Source: Lotus japonicus (lineage: Eukaryota; Streptophyta; Magnoliopsida; Fabales; Fabaceae). From it: DNA of 64,000 nt. The stretch is from assembly GCF_012489685.1 (NCBI RefSeq), contig NC_080041.1:19407802-19471801 (forward strand). The letters run 5' to 3'. How positions within the stretch are numbered: position 1 is the stretch's first letter; every line of letters starts with the position of its first letter. Position numbers and translations under genes: made by a program. Under the pieces are notes generated by a model, which saw nothing but the letters and a program-made list of their open reading frames with translations, ran no database searches and was not told the DNA's origin. Shown piece by piece: positions 33,415 to 43,970 of the stretch.

Positions 33415-33733
33415 TGTTCCAGCCAAGAACATAGAAATGAGGTATAGTACCTAGAGTGAGAGGATTGCAATGAGAGAATCTAGAGAGAGAGAGCGTGTAA
33501 CCGCTTAGAAAAAGAGTGTAACCGAATCTTGAGTTTGTTATTCATGAAATGAGCTAAGAGTCCCTTACAATTAATAAATGTCCCCTATTTATAGGCTTGG
33601 GGTTGGGTCTGGCGTGTCTAACCGTCCTTGGTAGGCCGGTTGGGCCTCTCGGAGGAGGCCCATACCCCTGACTTGTGCGTCGCCTTGGGGCGAGCATCCC
33701 TGGGCGAGGGCCTATGGGGTCTCGCCTAGTCCA
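33415..33733 (-). repeat. Element 6 3' LTR
   Basis: 319 bp. On the minus strand it starts TGGACTAGGCG and ends TTGGCTGGAACA. It pairs with 48347-48664 and with the LTRs of element 4. Confidence 0.93.
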
Positions 33734-34485
33734 CAAGACACCGAGCTCGAAGCATGAGAGCTAAGGGTGTCTTTAAAACAAAGGCGACAAGCATAAGAAA
33801 AGCTAACTAATGTCAAGGCTAGTGATCAAGATAGGTCGCCAACATGGCGCAGTAAATAAAGCTAAAGCTAAATTTTGACTTGCTCGACAGATTTCTCCGA
33901 GTCCATAAGTCTACAAGGGGGTTTGCGGCGACAGCACTTGACTCGCACGCCCAGCTGCAGCAGCGACCGCCGTGAATCATGGTGGCTTGACACGTGTAGA
34001 CTGCGTGTAATTTGCTGAGAAAATGCAAAGGTCAGCAAATCTGCAGAATCTCAACCGCTGCCCTCGAAACGTCCCCTCAAATCACAATAAAGCCTACCAA
34101 TTTGAATTTAAACCAATTAGCCGTTATAACTTCCTATTTAATGTGCCGCTCCCATTTCCCCAAAACCCGCGTCTCTTTCCCCAAAGTAATCATTTCCTCC
34201 TGCCATCATGGGGCACGATCTCCCACTTATCTTTACACACGTCCTTCCACTCCTTGCTTTATTAACTCCACTCTCCTTTCTATTAGCAACTTTCACATTC
34301 TTCCTAGGCTTTTACACCCCCTTACTTCTGTCTTCCCCTCAGGTTTCCTGCCGGCTCCTCACGACTGCCCAGCCGTCTCCGACTTCCTTACTCCTCCCTG
34401 CACGACTTCCACCCGGTGAGTCTCCTCATTCCTACCTTGTTTCCTTATTTTGCTTTTGTGTTTTCTCGTCCATTCCTCTCTCACG
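33734..34485. other. Element 6 region between 3' LTR and antisense ORF
   Basis: Likely promoter and leader of the antisense ORF. It contains a CT-rich, C-rich leader-like stretch (34140-34480) that fits transcription on the plus strand. No conserved coding segment is seen. The frames at 34012-34522 have the low complexity of pyrimidine-rich leaders. Confidence 0.5.
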
Positions 34486-36663
34486 ATGTCTTCAAAGCAT
34501 TACCCTGAAAACTCTTCAATAGGAGCCCTTTCTTCCGTGGAGGAGTTAAAGGCTCACCGTCTCAAGACCTTTGCTACCCTTCCTCCCTTGATTCAGGATG
34601 CTCCTAACCAAGAGATTCTTAACCAACCATCGAAATTTTCCACCGACGACTCTATTACCGATCTTTCCCGCAGAGCCGGCGGATTTTGCCGCACCCCGTC
34701 ATTGGAGAACCTTCTCCGTACCACAGGCTGTCAAAGCCGAGACCGCCCGTGGCAGCATCGCGCGGTTAATGACTTCAAGTACTCTCATTTCTTTTTCATA
34801 TACGAGTACCTGTTTCTCGACCTTAGAATCAAACTCCCCTTCTCCTCGTTCTTTAGCCAGGTGCTGAGCGACATCAAAGTTGCCCCTTAGCAATTACATC
34901 CCAACGCCTGGGCTTACTTGAGATGCTTCGAAATCCTCTGTGACAGTATTGACGTCGCTCCTTCAACCGCCCTCTTCTTCTCTTTCTTTGAAGTGGATCC
35001 CCAATCTTTGCGACTCTGCGGCTGGGTTTCGCTAACGCCTCGCCCAGGTCGTGAACGACTTGACCCTTACTGGATCGACCCCGAACCCAGTTTTGCTCGC
35101 CGGTACTTTCGAGTAGTCGCTCACCCAGCCTATCCCACATCATTTACACGAAAGGATCGAGTCCCCCCGTCTCTTAGCCGAGCCTCTCAAAGCGTCCTTG
35201 CCCGCCAAAGAGAGGTTCGCCCTTGGGCTCCTTTCCCGACTTCCCCCTCTCGACTTCGCCGAGCTACTCGACGCCCCTCCGGGCTCCAAATTACTGCCGC
35301 AATTAGGTCACCTTTTGTACTTATTTTACGTCTCTTTGACTTCCCTACTTCTAACAACTTTGCTTCTGATTTTCAGGGAATATGAAGTTTTCCACCGCCG
35401 AGCTCCTGCACGCCTTTACCTCTGGGACCACCGGAGTACCTCCCTCAACCAGCACCGAGGGAAAAAGGAAACGATCACCGACGAGCGCTTCTGGCGAGGC
35501 GAGCGCCTCTGGCGATTGTTCGCCCAAGATGAGAGCCTCGGGTGGCCCAAGTCCCCAGACCGCCCCTATAGTAAGCACAGGTGAAGAACCCGTTGCGCTT
35601 GAGTCTGTCACCAGGAATCCTCCTCTGCACGGTGCCGAAGGTTCCCAGTGCCCACTCAAAATCTCGGGCCCTCTCCTCAACCTGGCGAGACGGGCGCCTC
35701 CTCACTTCCCACCGCCCCTCCTGTCGTTGTTTCGCCGGAGGGGCAGAACCTATTTGTTCTCCTTTCCGGCCGTTCGCCACTTCCTTCCCGTCCTGACAAT
35801 CAAACTACCAATAACCCGCCAGCTTCCGACCTTCCCGAGGCTGGTGGTGAAAAAGAAAGTCCCTCTGTGGATCGTCCAAAGAGCCCCCCTGCCGGCTCTT
35901 TCATGATCTTTTTGCTTTCCTCCTTTCTCACCCCTACCTCGAGAAATTGAGGGAGGCCTCGAACCAGGACTCGCAGGACGTGGCCCTAGAAGCCGTATCA
36001 AGCCTCATCCGCGTCGGGTGCTTGTTCGCCCAAGTGGCCCACCATACACAACACTTTGTTGGGGTCGCTGAACTCCGCCAAGAGGTGGAGAGACTCCGCT
36101 CTGACAACCTCCGAGCCAACGAGACTTGCTCTAAACTGACCAACCAACTTGTGACCCAAGCGAGAAAAACGAAGAAGATGCTTGATAAGCTCACAAACTT
36201 GAAGTTGGAGCTGATCACGGCCAATGAGAAGGAAAAGAAACTTGAGATCCGCATCCAGCAACTGCAGCGGGATCTTGACACCAAAGGAAGCATTGTTTCT
36301 TCCCAAGAGAAAAATCTTGCCGCCAAAGACAGAGAAATCGCCTCCTTGCGTGGCGAGTTGGCGAGCAAGGGTAAGACACTGGCTGAGTCCAAGTTGGACC
36401 TGGCGTCCAAAGTTAAACTTGCGACCGAGGTGGATGCCCGGGCCGAGGCCCTTAAGGAGAAGATGAGGGAAGAAGCTGCTCAGGCGGCGACCAAAGAGCG
36501 TGTGCGCGGCTTCCTCCTCCCCAAAGCTCAAGTTAAGCACCTTCATCCTTCTGCCAACCTTGATCCTATGGGAATTTTAAAGAAGGTTACCCCAACCGGG
36601 CTGGAAGGTCCGGAGGATCCACCAGAAGCTGCCAACGTTGACCTGGAGGATGCTGCGGAATAG
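34486..36663 (+). pseudogene. Element 6 antisense ORF: gypsy-type transposon protein with coiled coil
   Basis: Starts at 34486 (MSSKHYPENSSIGALSSVEE) and runs on the strand opposite to pol. Blocks in order: LKAHRLKTFATLPPLIQDAP; LRIKLPFSSFFSQVLSDIKV; a TAG at 34888-34890 directly before QLHPNAWAYLRCFEILC; VDPQSLRLCGWVSL and RRYFRVVAHPAYP; a frame change near 35160-35200; DFAELLDAPPGSKLLPQL; a 70-nt intron (35307-35376); MKFSTAELLHAF and a KRKRSP-rich, Ser/Pro-rich part with more frame changes; and a long coiled coil at 35947-36663 (LRQEVERLRSDNLRAN, LEIRIQQLQRDLDTKG). The first half matches the putative gypsy type transposon family (Transposase_28). The stop and frameshifts make it a pseudogene. 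Confidence 0.82.
35307..35376 (+). other. Intron in element 6 antisense ORF
   Basis: 70-nt GT-AG intron: CAATTAG|GTCACC...TTCTGATTTTCAG|GGAATATG. Removal joins LLPQLG to NMKFSTAELL in frame. The equivalent intron exists in element 4 (26819-26894). Confidence 0.7.
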
Positions 36664-37347
36664 AAAAAAAGAATATGGTGTTAACTGCTTTTCGATAATT
36701 GTAATGCAAGTACTGCTTTTGCCCGCTAAGCATGGACAATGTATTTTTCAAGTAAAATTAATTAGTTTGGTTTTATTTTAAACTTACTTTTGATGTTCCT
36801 TTCAAAATTCTCGATGTCCCTTTCACGCTATTTCCTGTGCTTCATTCTTAGATCTGAATTACGTTCGACAACATTGGTGGTGTGACAGGTTTAACTAGAA
36901 CTTTTGCTCAGTTTTTGAACTGAGGCTTTGTTCACACGCTTTTCCCGTAAAATCAGATGTGGCCTTGCCAGTTTTGCCTGGCGAGGACTTATGGTGGCTT
37001 GGGTCCCAATGGCCATGTGGGTTGCCCAAGGCTTAGCCTAGTTCGAAATGTTCGCCCACATTTCGGGTGACGGCGAGCAGCGTCGGGTTTTCCGGAGCGA
37101 TCCCCGGACATCAAGGTCGTGTTGGGATCGCCACCTTCAGGGAATTTTTCCCACCTAGCACTCGCCGCAATTCAGTTTGATTGAAATTGCTTGATACAAT
37201 TTTTTTATTTTCAATCACACGTTATAGCTAACAAACTCCCGAGATGGAGATCAAGAACGTATCTTTGTTTTTACAGTTTAGACGTTTTAACCAACAAACT
37301 CCCGTGATGGAGAACAAGAGCATTTATTTTTTTTAATCCGGCAACTA
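36664..37347. other. Element 6 non-coding region between antisense ORF and pol
   Basis: Contains the same conserved block as element 4 in reverse. Two copies of a motif with CAACAAACTCCCG(A/T)GATGGAGA lie near 37220 and 37290. No ORF. Confidence 0.6.
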
Positions 37348-38130
37348 TCATGGGTCTTGCCCGCTTGACCGCAGATTCGATGCGTTCCAAGATCGTGGCA
37401 CTCGCCTCCCATCCAAGCTCTCGAGGTGATAGGTCCCTTTCCCCAATGCTTTCAAGATTCTGTAAGGGCCTTCCCAACTTGGACTCAACTTGTTCCCCAC
37501 GTTTCCAGTCCGCCTTTTGAGAACCAGGTCTCCCTCTTGCGTCGCCCGCGGGCGAACCTTGGTGTCATACCTTGTCGCAGCCCGCTGCTTCATCGCCGCC
37601 TCTCTGACACGAGCCTCCTCTCGGGTTTCGAATAGCAGGTCCAGCTCTATCGTCATGTTGGAGGAGTTCTCGCCCTCGAGCCGTGGCTCTGTCCGCCATG
37701 AGCTGTTGTCTATCTCCACTGGTAGCATGGCGTCCGCCCCGTAAGTCATCCTGAAAGGCGTTTTCCTTGTGGTTGAGTGCAGCGTCGGGTTGTAAGACCA
37801 AATCACGACCGGCAGTTCGTCCAGCCAGGCCCCTTTTGCCTTAGAGAGCCGGCGCTTTAAACCCCTCAAGATCACCTTATTCGCCGACTCTGCTTGGCCA
37901 TTGGTCTGGGGGTGCTCCACCGAAGAAAACCTCATCTGAATGCCAATTTCCTCACAGAACTCCCTTGTCTTATTACTTGTGAACTGCATTCCGTTGTCTG
38001 AAATGATCGCCCTCGGAACCCCGAACGTGCACACAATTCTTTTCCAGTAAAAGCTCACGATTTTGGCTGCGGTGATACTTGCAAGGGGCTCCGCCTCTAT
38101 TCATTTTGTGAAGTAATCCACTGCCACAAG
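37348..38130 (-). pseudogene. Element 6 integrase core and C-terminus
   Basis: Core with VDYFTK (first Asp, about 38115), SDNGMQFTS (second Asp) and HPQTNGQAESANKVI (Glu), the D,D,E set of retroviral-type integrases. After VDYFTK a TGA (38101-38103) replaces the usual Trp. The 38058-37348 frame is then open for 236 codons through YGADAMLPVEI and GPYRILKALGKGTYHLE to the end. This tail is what remains at 24700-24787 in element 4. Confidence 0.88.
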
Positions 38131-38199
38131 AATGAACATCATCTGTAACCAGGCAGTCGGGAAGGGTCCGACCAGGTCGACTCCCCACATGGCGAAGGG

Positions 38200-38571
38200 T
38201 CATGGCGCGCTGATTGTAGCCAACTGCTCCGGCGGTGCCTTGGGCAAGTCTGCAAACACTTGGCATTTTTCGTATTTTTTCACAAATTCCGAGCAGGCCT
38301 TCCTCATGGTGGGCCAATAGAAACCCGCCCTGAGGACCTTGTACGCCAAGGACCTTCCCCCGATGTGGCTAGCGCAAACCCCCTCATGGACTTCTTTCAT
38401 GACGACCTCGTACCTTTCAGGCGGCAGACACCTTAGGAGGGGCGAGCTAAATCCTCTTCGGAATAGCGTGTCGTCTAGCAGCGTGTAGTGTCCCGCTTGT
38501 CGCCTCTGCTCCCTCGTGTATCTCACCACCTCACTTGGTTCTCCCGCCAAGATGCCCACGATAGGGTCCAT
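38200..38571 (-). pseudogene. Element 6 integrase zinc-binding domain
   Basis: Reads LDDTLFRRGFSSPLLRCLPP then HEGVCASHIGGRSLAYKVLR and FVKKYEKCQVF. The HHCC motif is intact at both His and the second Cys, but the first Cys position is Tyr (KKYEKC where the family has CxxC). That would abolish zinc binding. Confidence 0.85.
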
Positions 38572-38580
38572 CCGAGTTTT

Positions 38581-39080
38581 CTAGCGTTTGACGCAGGCCA
38601 CCAGTTCTCCCCCTATACTTGGATTAGCTAATGTTTCCTGGATCACACTCCGATTGTTCCCCGGCTTCCGAGTACTCGCCTGCTTTGCCAGGGCATCTGC
38701 CCTCTGATTCTTCGCTCTTGGAACAAACTCAACTACCACTTCCCGCAGTTGACCTATCAGGAGTCGCACACGCTTCAGATATTTTACCAGAATAGGCTCT
38801 TTCACCTGGAACACTTCATTCACTTGATTCGCAACTAGAAATGAATCTGTTCTAACCAGAAAACAGTCAATCTGAACCTCGATGGCTAACTTTAAACCTG
38901 CAAATAACGCTTCGTACTCTGCTTGATTATTACTCGCTTTGAACTGAAACCTTAAAGATTGCTCCAGTATTAGTTCCCCAGGTCCTTCCAACTTCACTCA
39001 TGCCCCGCTTCCACTCTCATTCGACGACCCATCAATGAACAGCGTCCACTGTGTACTTACCCTCTCGCCAGTTTCCGGTG
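38581..39080 (-). pseudogene. Element 6 second (archaeal-type) RNase H
   Basis: The 38997-38581 frame has NNQAEYEALFAGLKLAI, VRTDSFLVANQV and EFVPRAKNQRADALAKQAS, the landmarks of the second RNase H that Tat-clade elements carry next to the usual one. Just upstream (to about 39080) the minus strand gives WTLFIDGSSNESGSGA with the first catalytic Asp, then a TGA. The D, E and D residues of the fold are visible, but the stop breaks the protein. Confidence 0.8.
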
Positions 39081-39238
39081 TTAGCTCCACCACAAAGTTC
39101 TCTAAAGCTTGCGCTCCAACCTTCCCTCTCTTGTCATACTACAAACCATACTCCGACAGCTCTACCGACCACACAACAGTCTTCCTGATAAGTCTGGCTT
39201 CTATAACACCTGCCTTAAAGGCAAATCAGTTCTTACCT

Positions 39239-40252
39239 TTACCTGGAGGTCATGAGTACGACGAATTCTGCCTTCTCTATCTTCTGGTACCTAGTCTCTG
39301 CCCCCTGAAGGGTGTGGCTCACAAAGTAGACTATCTTCTGCTCGTCATCCACTTCTTGAAGAATCACCGAGCTGATTGCTTGGTCGCCGACAGATAAGTA
39401 CAAATGCAAGGGAAGACCTTGGAAGGGCTTTGATAGGACGAGCGGTGCGGATAGCAGCTCCTTAAGGCGACCGAAAGCTTCCTTACACTCCGAATTCCAC
39501 TCGAACGCCGTATTTTTCTTGAGGCATTTGAAGAACGGAGCTGACTTGTCACCTTGCATGGTTGCCGACAGATAAGTACAAATGCAAGGGAAGACCTTGG
39601 AAGGGCTTTGATAGGATGAGCGGTGCGGATAACAGCTCCTTAAGGCCACCGAAAGCTTCCTCACACTCCGAATTCCACTCGAACGCCGCATTTTTCTTGA
39701 GGCATTTGAAGAACGGAGCTGACTTGTCACCCGAGTGAGGGAGGAATCTTAAAAGGGTTGCGATCCACCCCGTCAAACTTTGCACTTCTTTTACATTGAT
39801 TGGACCCTTCATCTCCTGTATCGCTTTGCACTTGTCTGGGTTGATCTCAATCCCTCTCGATGTTATCATGAAACCCAAAAACTTTCCACCTTGTATCCCG
39901 AAAGAACACTTCTTTGGATTGAGCCTCATGTTGTGCTTTTGGATTTCGCCAAAAGCTTCTGACAAATCTTCATGGTGGTTCGCTCCCAAGGCAGACTTTA
40001 CGATCATGTCATCTACATAAACCTCCATGTTTCTCCCCACCTGGTCGGCGAAGACGCTATCCATCAGCCGCTGATATTTCACCCCAGCGTTCTTCAATCC
40101 GAACGACATCGTTAGGTAGCAGTAGTTTACCCTGGCAGTCATGAAGGTCGTTTTGTCCTCATCTGACTGGTGCATCTTGATTTGATGATAACCTGAGTAA
40201 GCGTCCATCAAGCTTAGCAACTCATTGTCAGACGCCCCATCTACCAGCTTGT
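39239..40252 (-). pseudogene. Element 6 reverse transcriptase C-terminal part and first RNase H
   Basis: The frame 40220-39549 reads MDAYSGYHQIKMHQSDED, the catalytic YVDDMIVKS, FLGFMITSRG and the connection GDKSAPFFKCLKKN. A 178-bp tandem duplication (39386-39563 and 39564-39741) repeats the segment from GDKSAPFF to LHLYLSVG. As 178 is not a multiple of three, it shifts the frame. The downstream copy continues with SVILQEVDDEQKIVYFVSH and AETRYQKIEKAEF, the RNase H domain. It is non-functional. Confidence 0.88.
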
Positions 40253-41742
40253 TGATGACCCAGGTTTATTCTATGTTTGTTGAGTCCTTCTTGTTTCTTA
40301 CTTCTTCCTTTTTGAGTCTTTTATTGAGTTTTAAGTCAAGTTAAGTCCTTTTTTAGTTCATATTTGCATCTGAGTAGTTTAGGTGTTTTTAATTTGTTTA
40401 GATGATCTTTTAATTAGTTTTTATTGAGGTTTAAGTCCTAAGGTCAGGTTTGATTTAGAGTCTTGAGAGAATATGAGAGTTGATTGCATATTAGAAGTTT
40501 TATTTGATGAATTGAATGAAAGATTTCTGAATTATTGTGATTAAATGAGTGTTTCCATGAGTTACATTGGGGAAATGATGGTTTTCGAGATTCTTTGAAG
40601 GTTTCAGGTGATTTTGATGGCCAATGATGATGGTAAAAGGCAAAGTAATGAGCCATGATGATAGTTGAAGAAGGAGTTACAAAATTCGAAGAAGAATTTG
40701 ATGAACCACGCATGTGCGCCGCCTATGCCACGCACATGCGTGGTGGTTCTGCTGGAAAAAGTAAAGGAACGTGAAGGCCATGCATGTGCGCCGTTTTTGC
40801 CACGCACATGCGTGGTAAGCAGACCTGGAAGTTTTTTTTTAACAGATGATCCACGCATGTGCGTGGAGGAGGCTACGCACATGCGTGGCGGGCCGCCCAA
40901 AAGTCTATAAATTAGGATTTTGTGATTTCTTTTAGGGATCTTTGTACTTTTCTGAGCAAAACTTTAGTTCTAGTTTCTTGGAGCTTGTGAGAGGCTTCTT
41001 GGTCCTCTTATTTCAGATTTTTGTTCTTATAATTTGCATTATGAATTCCATAGCCATGCTTGGCTAGTTTCTCTTTGTACTTTGGGTGAAGTGAACCTTA
41101 GTTCTGATTATGGTTTAAACTTCTTATTTTCTTATATGAATAAAGTTTCTTTTCCATGTATCTTTTCTCTGAATCAATATTCTCTTGAGTGCACACAAGT
41201 GTTTTGCTTTCTTCTTGCACCACGGAAGTTGGTGAGGATTAAGGGACTTGGGATTAGATTGATTTGTTTGCTATCACTTAGGAATAAGGGTAGAAACTTA
41301 TTGTGTTGGCCTGAACTTATAAACTTCATTCTTCAATTGAATTGACTAGGCACTAAGGCATTAGGTTTGGCAAATGAAATTGAATGATTTACTTGATTAA
41401 GGAATTAACAAGTAGAGGTAGAGGCTATAACATCATGGATAAGGATTCTGAACTTCATATAAGAATTTGATTTGAGAACCATAATTGGACTAAGTGGAGC
41501 TTTGTCCAGGGTACTTCTTTATCTGAATTATAATTCTTACTCTTCATCACAAGTGTGTTAAACACAACAAACCCTCAAACTTATATTGCTTTCTTTTTCA
41601 CATTCTGAACACAAAACTCTTAGAAGCAATTGATGAACAACTATCCCTGTGGTTCGACAATCTTTTGTATTACTTCGATCAATCTTTTGTATTACTTCGA
41701 TCAATCCGTACACTTCGATCAATCCGTACACTTGCGGAATTG
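40253..41742 (+). repeat. Element 3 5' LTR
   Basis: About 1.49 kb, nearly identical to 43971-45427. It holds the palindrome cluster 40706-40888 and TATAAATTAGG at 40906. Its last 80 bp are rearranged: CTTCGATCAATC and CAATCCGTACACTT are repeated two to three times, and ACAACTATCCCTGTG recurs just beyond the end. Confidence 0.88.
40706..40888. repeat. Palindrome cluster in element 3 5' LTR
   Basis: Six arms alternate between CCACGCATGTGCG and its complement CGCACATGCGTGG. Neighbouring arms can pair into three hairpins. The last, CCACGCATGTGCGTGG...TACGCACATGCGTGG, ends 17 bp before the TATA box. The cluster is repeated in the other LTR (44425-44607) with few changes, some of which improve pairing. 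Confidence 0.85.
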
Positions 41743-41853
41743 TACAACTATCCCTGTGATTCTTGAGTTTTATTGTTTGGAAATTTTTTACCATTGCTTC
41801 ATTGAATCGGTGCTACTAACCTGTTTGTGTGAAAGTGATTTTTACAAGGTTCA

Positions 41854-42699
41854 ATGGATGCTTTTGATTTGAGTGGATTCCATGGATATGACCAATGCCA
41901 ATACTACCAGGGATGGGAAGGGCAACCCGATATCTTTTGGGAAGGTGATGACAATTCCAATCCATGGGATCTACCAAGTCATCAATACTATAGAGAGTTT
42001 GAACATCAACCATTTGACCAAGAACAACCCCTTCAATATCAAGAGAGCTTAGAAGAGAAAATAGAAGAGTTGGCACTCACCATGCAAAGTTTCATGAATG
42101 AAACTAGGGCCAGCTTAAGGAATCAAGAAGCTTCCATCAAGAAGTTGGAGACTCAGTTGGAACATATAGCCAAAACCATAGCTGAAGGGGTCCAAGAATA
42201 TTTCAGCCCTCAAGCTTTGGAGGAGGGAGAGCTATCACTTACTATCCATGAAAGTGACATTGTGGAGAAAAGTGAGGAGCCACAGAGTGAAGAAGAATCC
42301 CCAAAAGAATACTTCACCAATGTTCTTGAGACAAAAAGTGAAAATACAATGGGTGAGCAAATGGAAGATGTGATTGAATGGGGTGATGTTCATGATGTAT
42401 CCATAGAGGATTTTGTTTTTGGACACAAAATTCAGAAAGATGAGGAGGAAACTCCAAGTCTTAGCATCAATATCAAGGACCTGTGGATCAATGGAAAGCA
42501 TGGCAAGGAACAAGCAAGAGGGTGGAAGTCTCTTAGAATAAAATGGAACCAAATCAGTGAGAATTTTCTTAAACCCTCCATTTTTAATTTGATTTATGTT
42601 TCCATGATATCTGGAAATGCAGGTAATATGATGATGCAGTTGTGTCAAAATTTGCATGGTCTAAAGGATCTAATGCAATTTGCTATAAACCCCGGCTAG
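41854..42699 (+). CDS. Gag-tail-like protein of element 3
   Basis: 281-codon open frame, the only one in the element. The N-terminal part is Tyr/Gln/Asp-rich (GYDQCQYYQGWEGQP). Residues about 66-115 form a coiled coil with TRASLRNQEASIKKLETQLE-type heptads, the same kind of segment as in the element 1 protein and resembling the C-terminal tail of Athila-like Gag. The middle is acidic (EEPQSEEESPKE). The C-terminus has GKHGKEQARGWKSLR and a hydrophobic end. No protease, RT or zinc knuckle. The intact frame in an otherwise damaged element suggests recent activity or a useful product. Its function is unknown. Confidence 0.6.
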   Translation: MDAFDLSGFHGYDQCQYYQGWEGQPDIFWEGDDNSNPWDLPSHQYYREFEHQPFDQEQPLQYQESLEEKIEELALTMQSFMNETRASLRNQEASIKKLETQLEHIAKTIAEGVQEYFSPQALEEGELSLTIHESDIVEKSEEPQSEEESPKEYFTNVLETKSENTMGEQMEDVIEWGDVHDVSIEDFVFGHKIQKDEEETPSLSINIKDLWINGKHGKEQARGWKSLRIKWNQISENFLKPSIFNLIYVSMISGNAGNMMMQLCQNLHGLKDLMQFAINPG

Positions 42700-43970
42700 A
42701 ACTTTGAGTTTGGGGTAGTCTATCAAAGACTTAAAAATTGAGCTTCTTGGGAGGCAACCCAAGTCCAGGTTTGTTTTTCTTTAATTTGAGTTTGCTTTAA
42801 TTTTGTGTTCTTCGATAAAAAAAATCGTTTTCTTTTTCTTTTTAGGTAGTTAGTGCATCGAGTCTTTTGCATGTTTTGCTTTCTACCTTTGAGTCAGTAT
42901 GGATATCCTTGGGTTTCTTGCTGCTATGCTGAACTTGCTTAAGTGGTTTCACCCTTGAATTAGCTGCTTCTTATTGAAAGTTGTTGATACTTCCATGTTT
43001 TTATCTTGTGGTCTTTGAACATGCTATTGTGATTGGAAGGTGAGGTAGCTTGATCTTACTTGCTTGAGTTCATAAGAAAGGGTGTTTCACTTCAACACCC
43101 TATTGTTTTTGTTGAGTGCTGAGTGTCTCAAAGTTTATTCCTAACATGCTTGCACATACTAAGCTCTGTTTTGAAATGCATGTTGGTTGTTGCTTAGCGC
43201 TTGAATCTTTGAAGAGACTTGGTAGGAAATTCTTTCTGGCCTCAGAACTTTGCTGAAATTGCATTTTTTTTCCCTAGTTGCCCAAGTTGAGCCTTATAAT
43301 TGAATAATTTTTCTTGGCCCCCAAACTATGGTGAATTGTGTTATTGGTGAGTGTCTTATGGTTTTGTTTGAGCAGGTAAAATTATAAAAGGACTTCCTTC
43401 CTAACAAAGAAAAGAAGAAAAAAAAAGCTAGCTGAATTGTCAAAAGAGCAAGTGCCTTGACAATTGAAAAACAAAAGAAAAATAAAATAAAATAAAAAGA
43501 AGGAAGGAATCCCAAAGTCTAAACATCTGCTCAGGTTGTGTTGAATAAAGAAGTCACTCACCCCAACATGTTTTGAGAGCCCCTTGTGCTACCCTTTTTC
43601 TTGGTTTCCCTATCTTTACTCTAGCCAAAGTTACAATCATTTTCAGTCTCTCTCTGATTCTTGCTACTTTGCAACTAACTTTGATTTGATTGATTACCAG
43701 GGCTGAAGTTTTGTGCTTGTATGTTAGAGCACCAAAATTTGAGGAAAGTGCTTGATATGTGAGGAAGTTGATGAGCTCTTGCTTGGAAGTCTTGCTTACT
43801 CTTGCTGACTTCTCATCTTTAGTTGTGTGCATTTGACCTTTCTTTTGTTTTGTGAAGTATCTTGTTTTGAAAAGCTTAAGTAGCTGAAGAATGGTTGATT
43901 TATTCTGTGCTTGAGGACAAGCTACCTTGAGTTTACGCTTGAGGACAAGCTGCCGTTGAGTATAGTGGTG
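42700..43970. other. Element 3 non-coding internal 3' region
   Basis: About 1.27 kb without a credible ORF. It has an A-rich purine stretch near 43404-43430 and 43468-43510. Near the 3' LTR there are two copies of GCTTGAGGACAAGCT (about 43911 and 43938), which form short inverted repeats (AGCTTGTCCTC complement) also seen in element 2. Confidence 0.6.

Noticed and set aside
32730..33415. Single compound element formed by the two Tat copies
   Set aside because: Each copy has its own matching target duplication (AGTGG and GTTGG), so they inserted independently.
35351..36546. Minus-strand ORFs of 109, 101, 83, 158 and 182 codons across element 6
   Set aside because: All are antisense to the coiled-coil and Pro/Ser-rich parts of the antisense-ORF protein, whose plus-strand frames match element 4.
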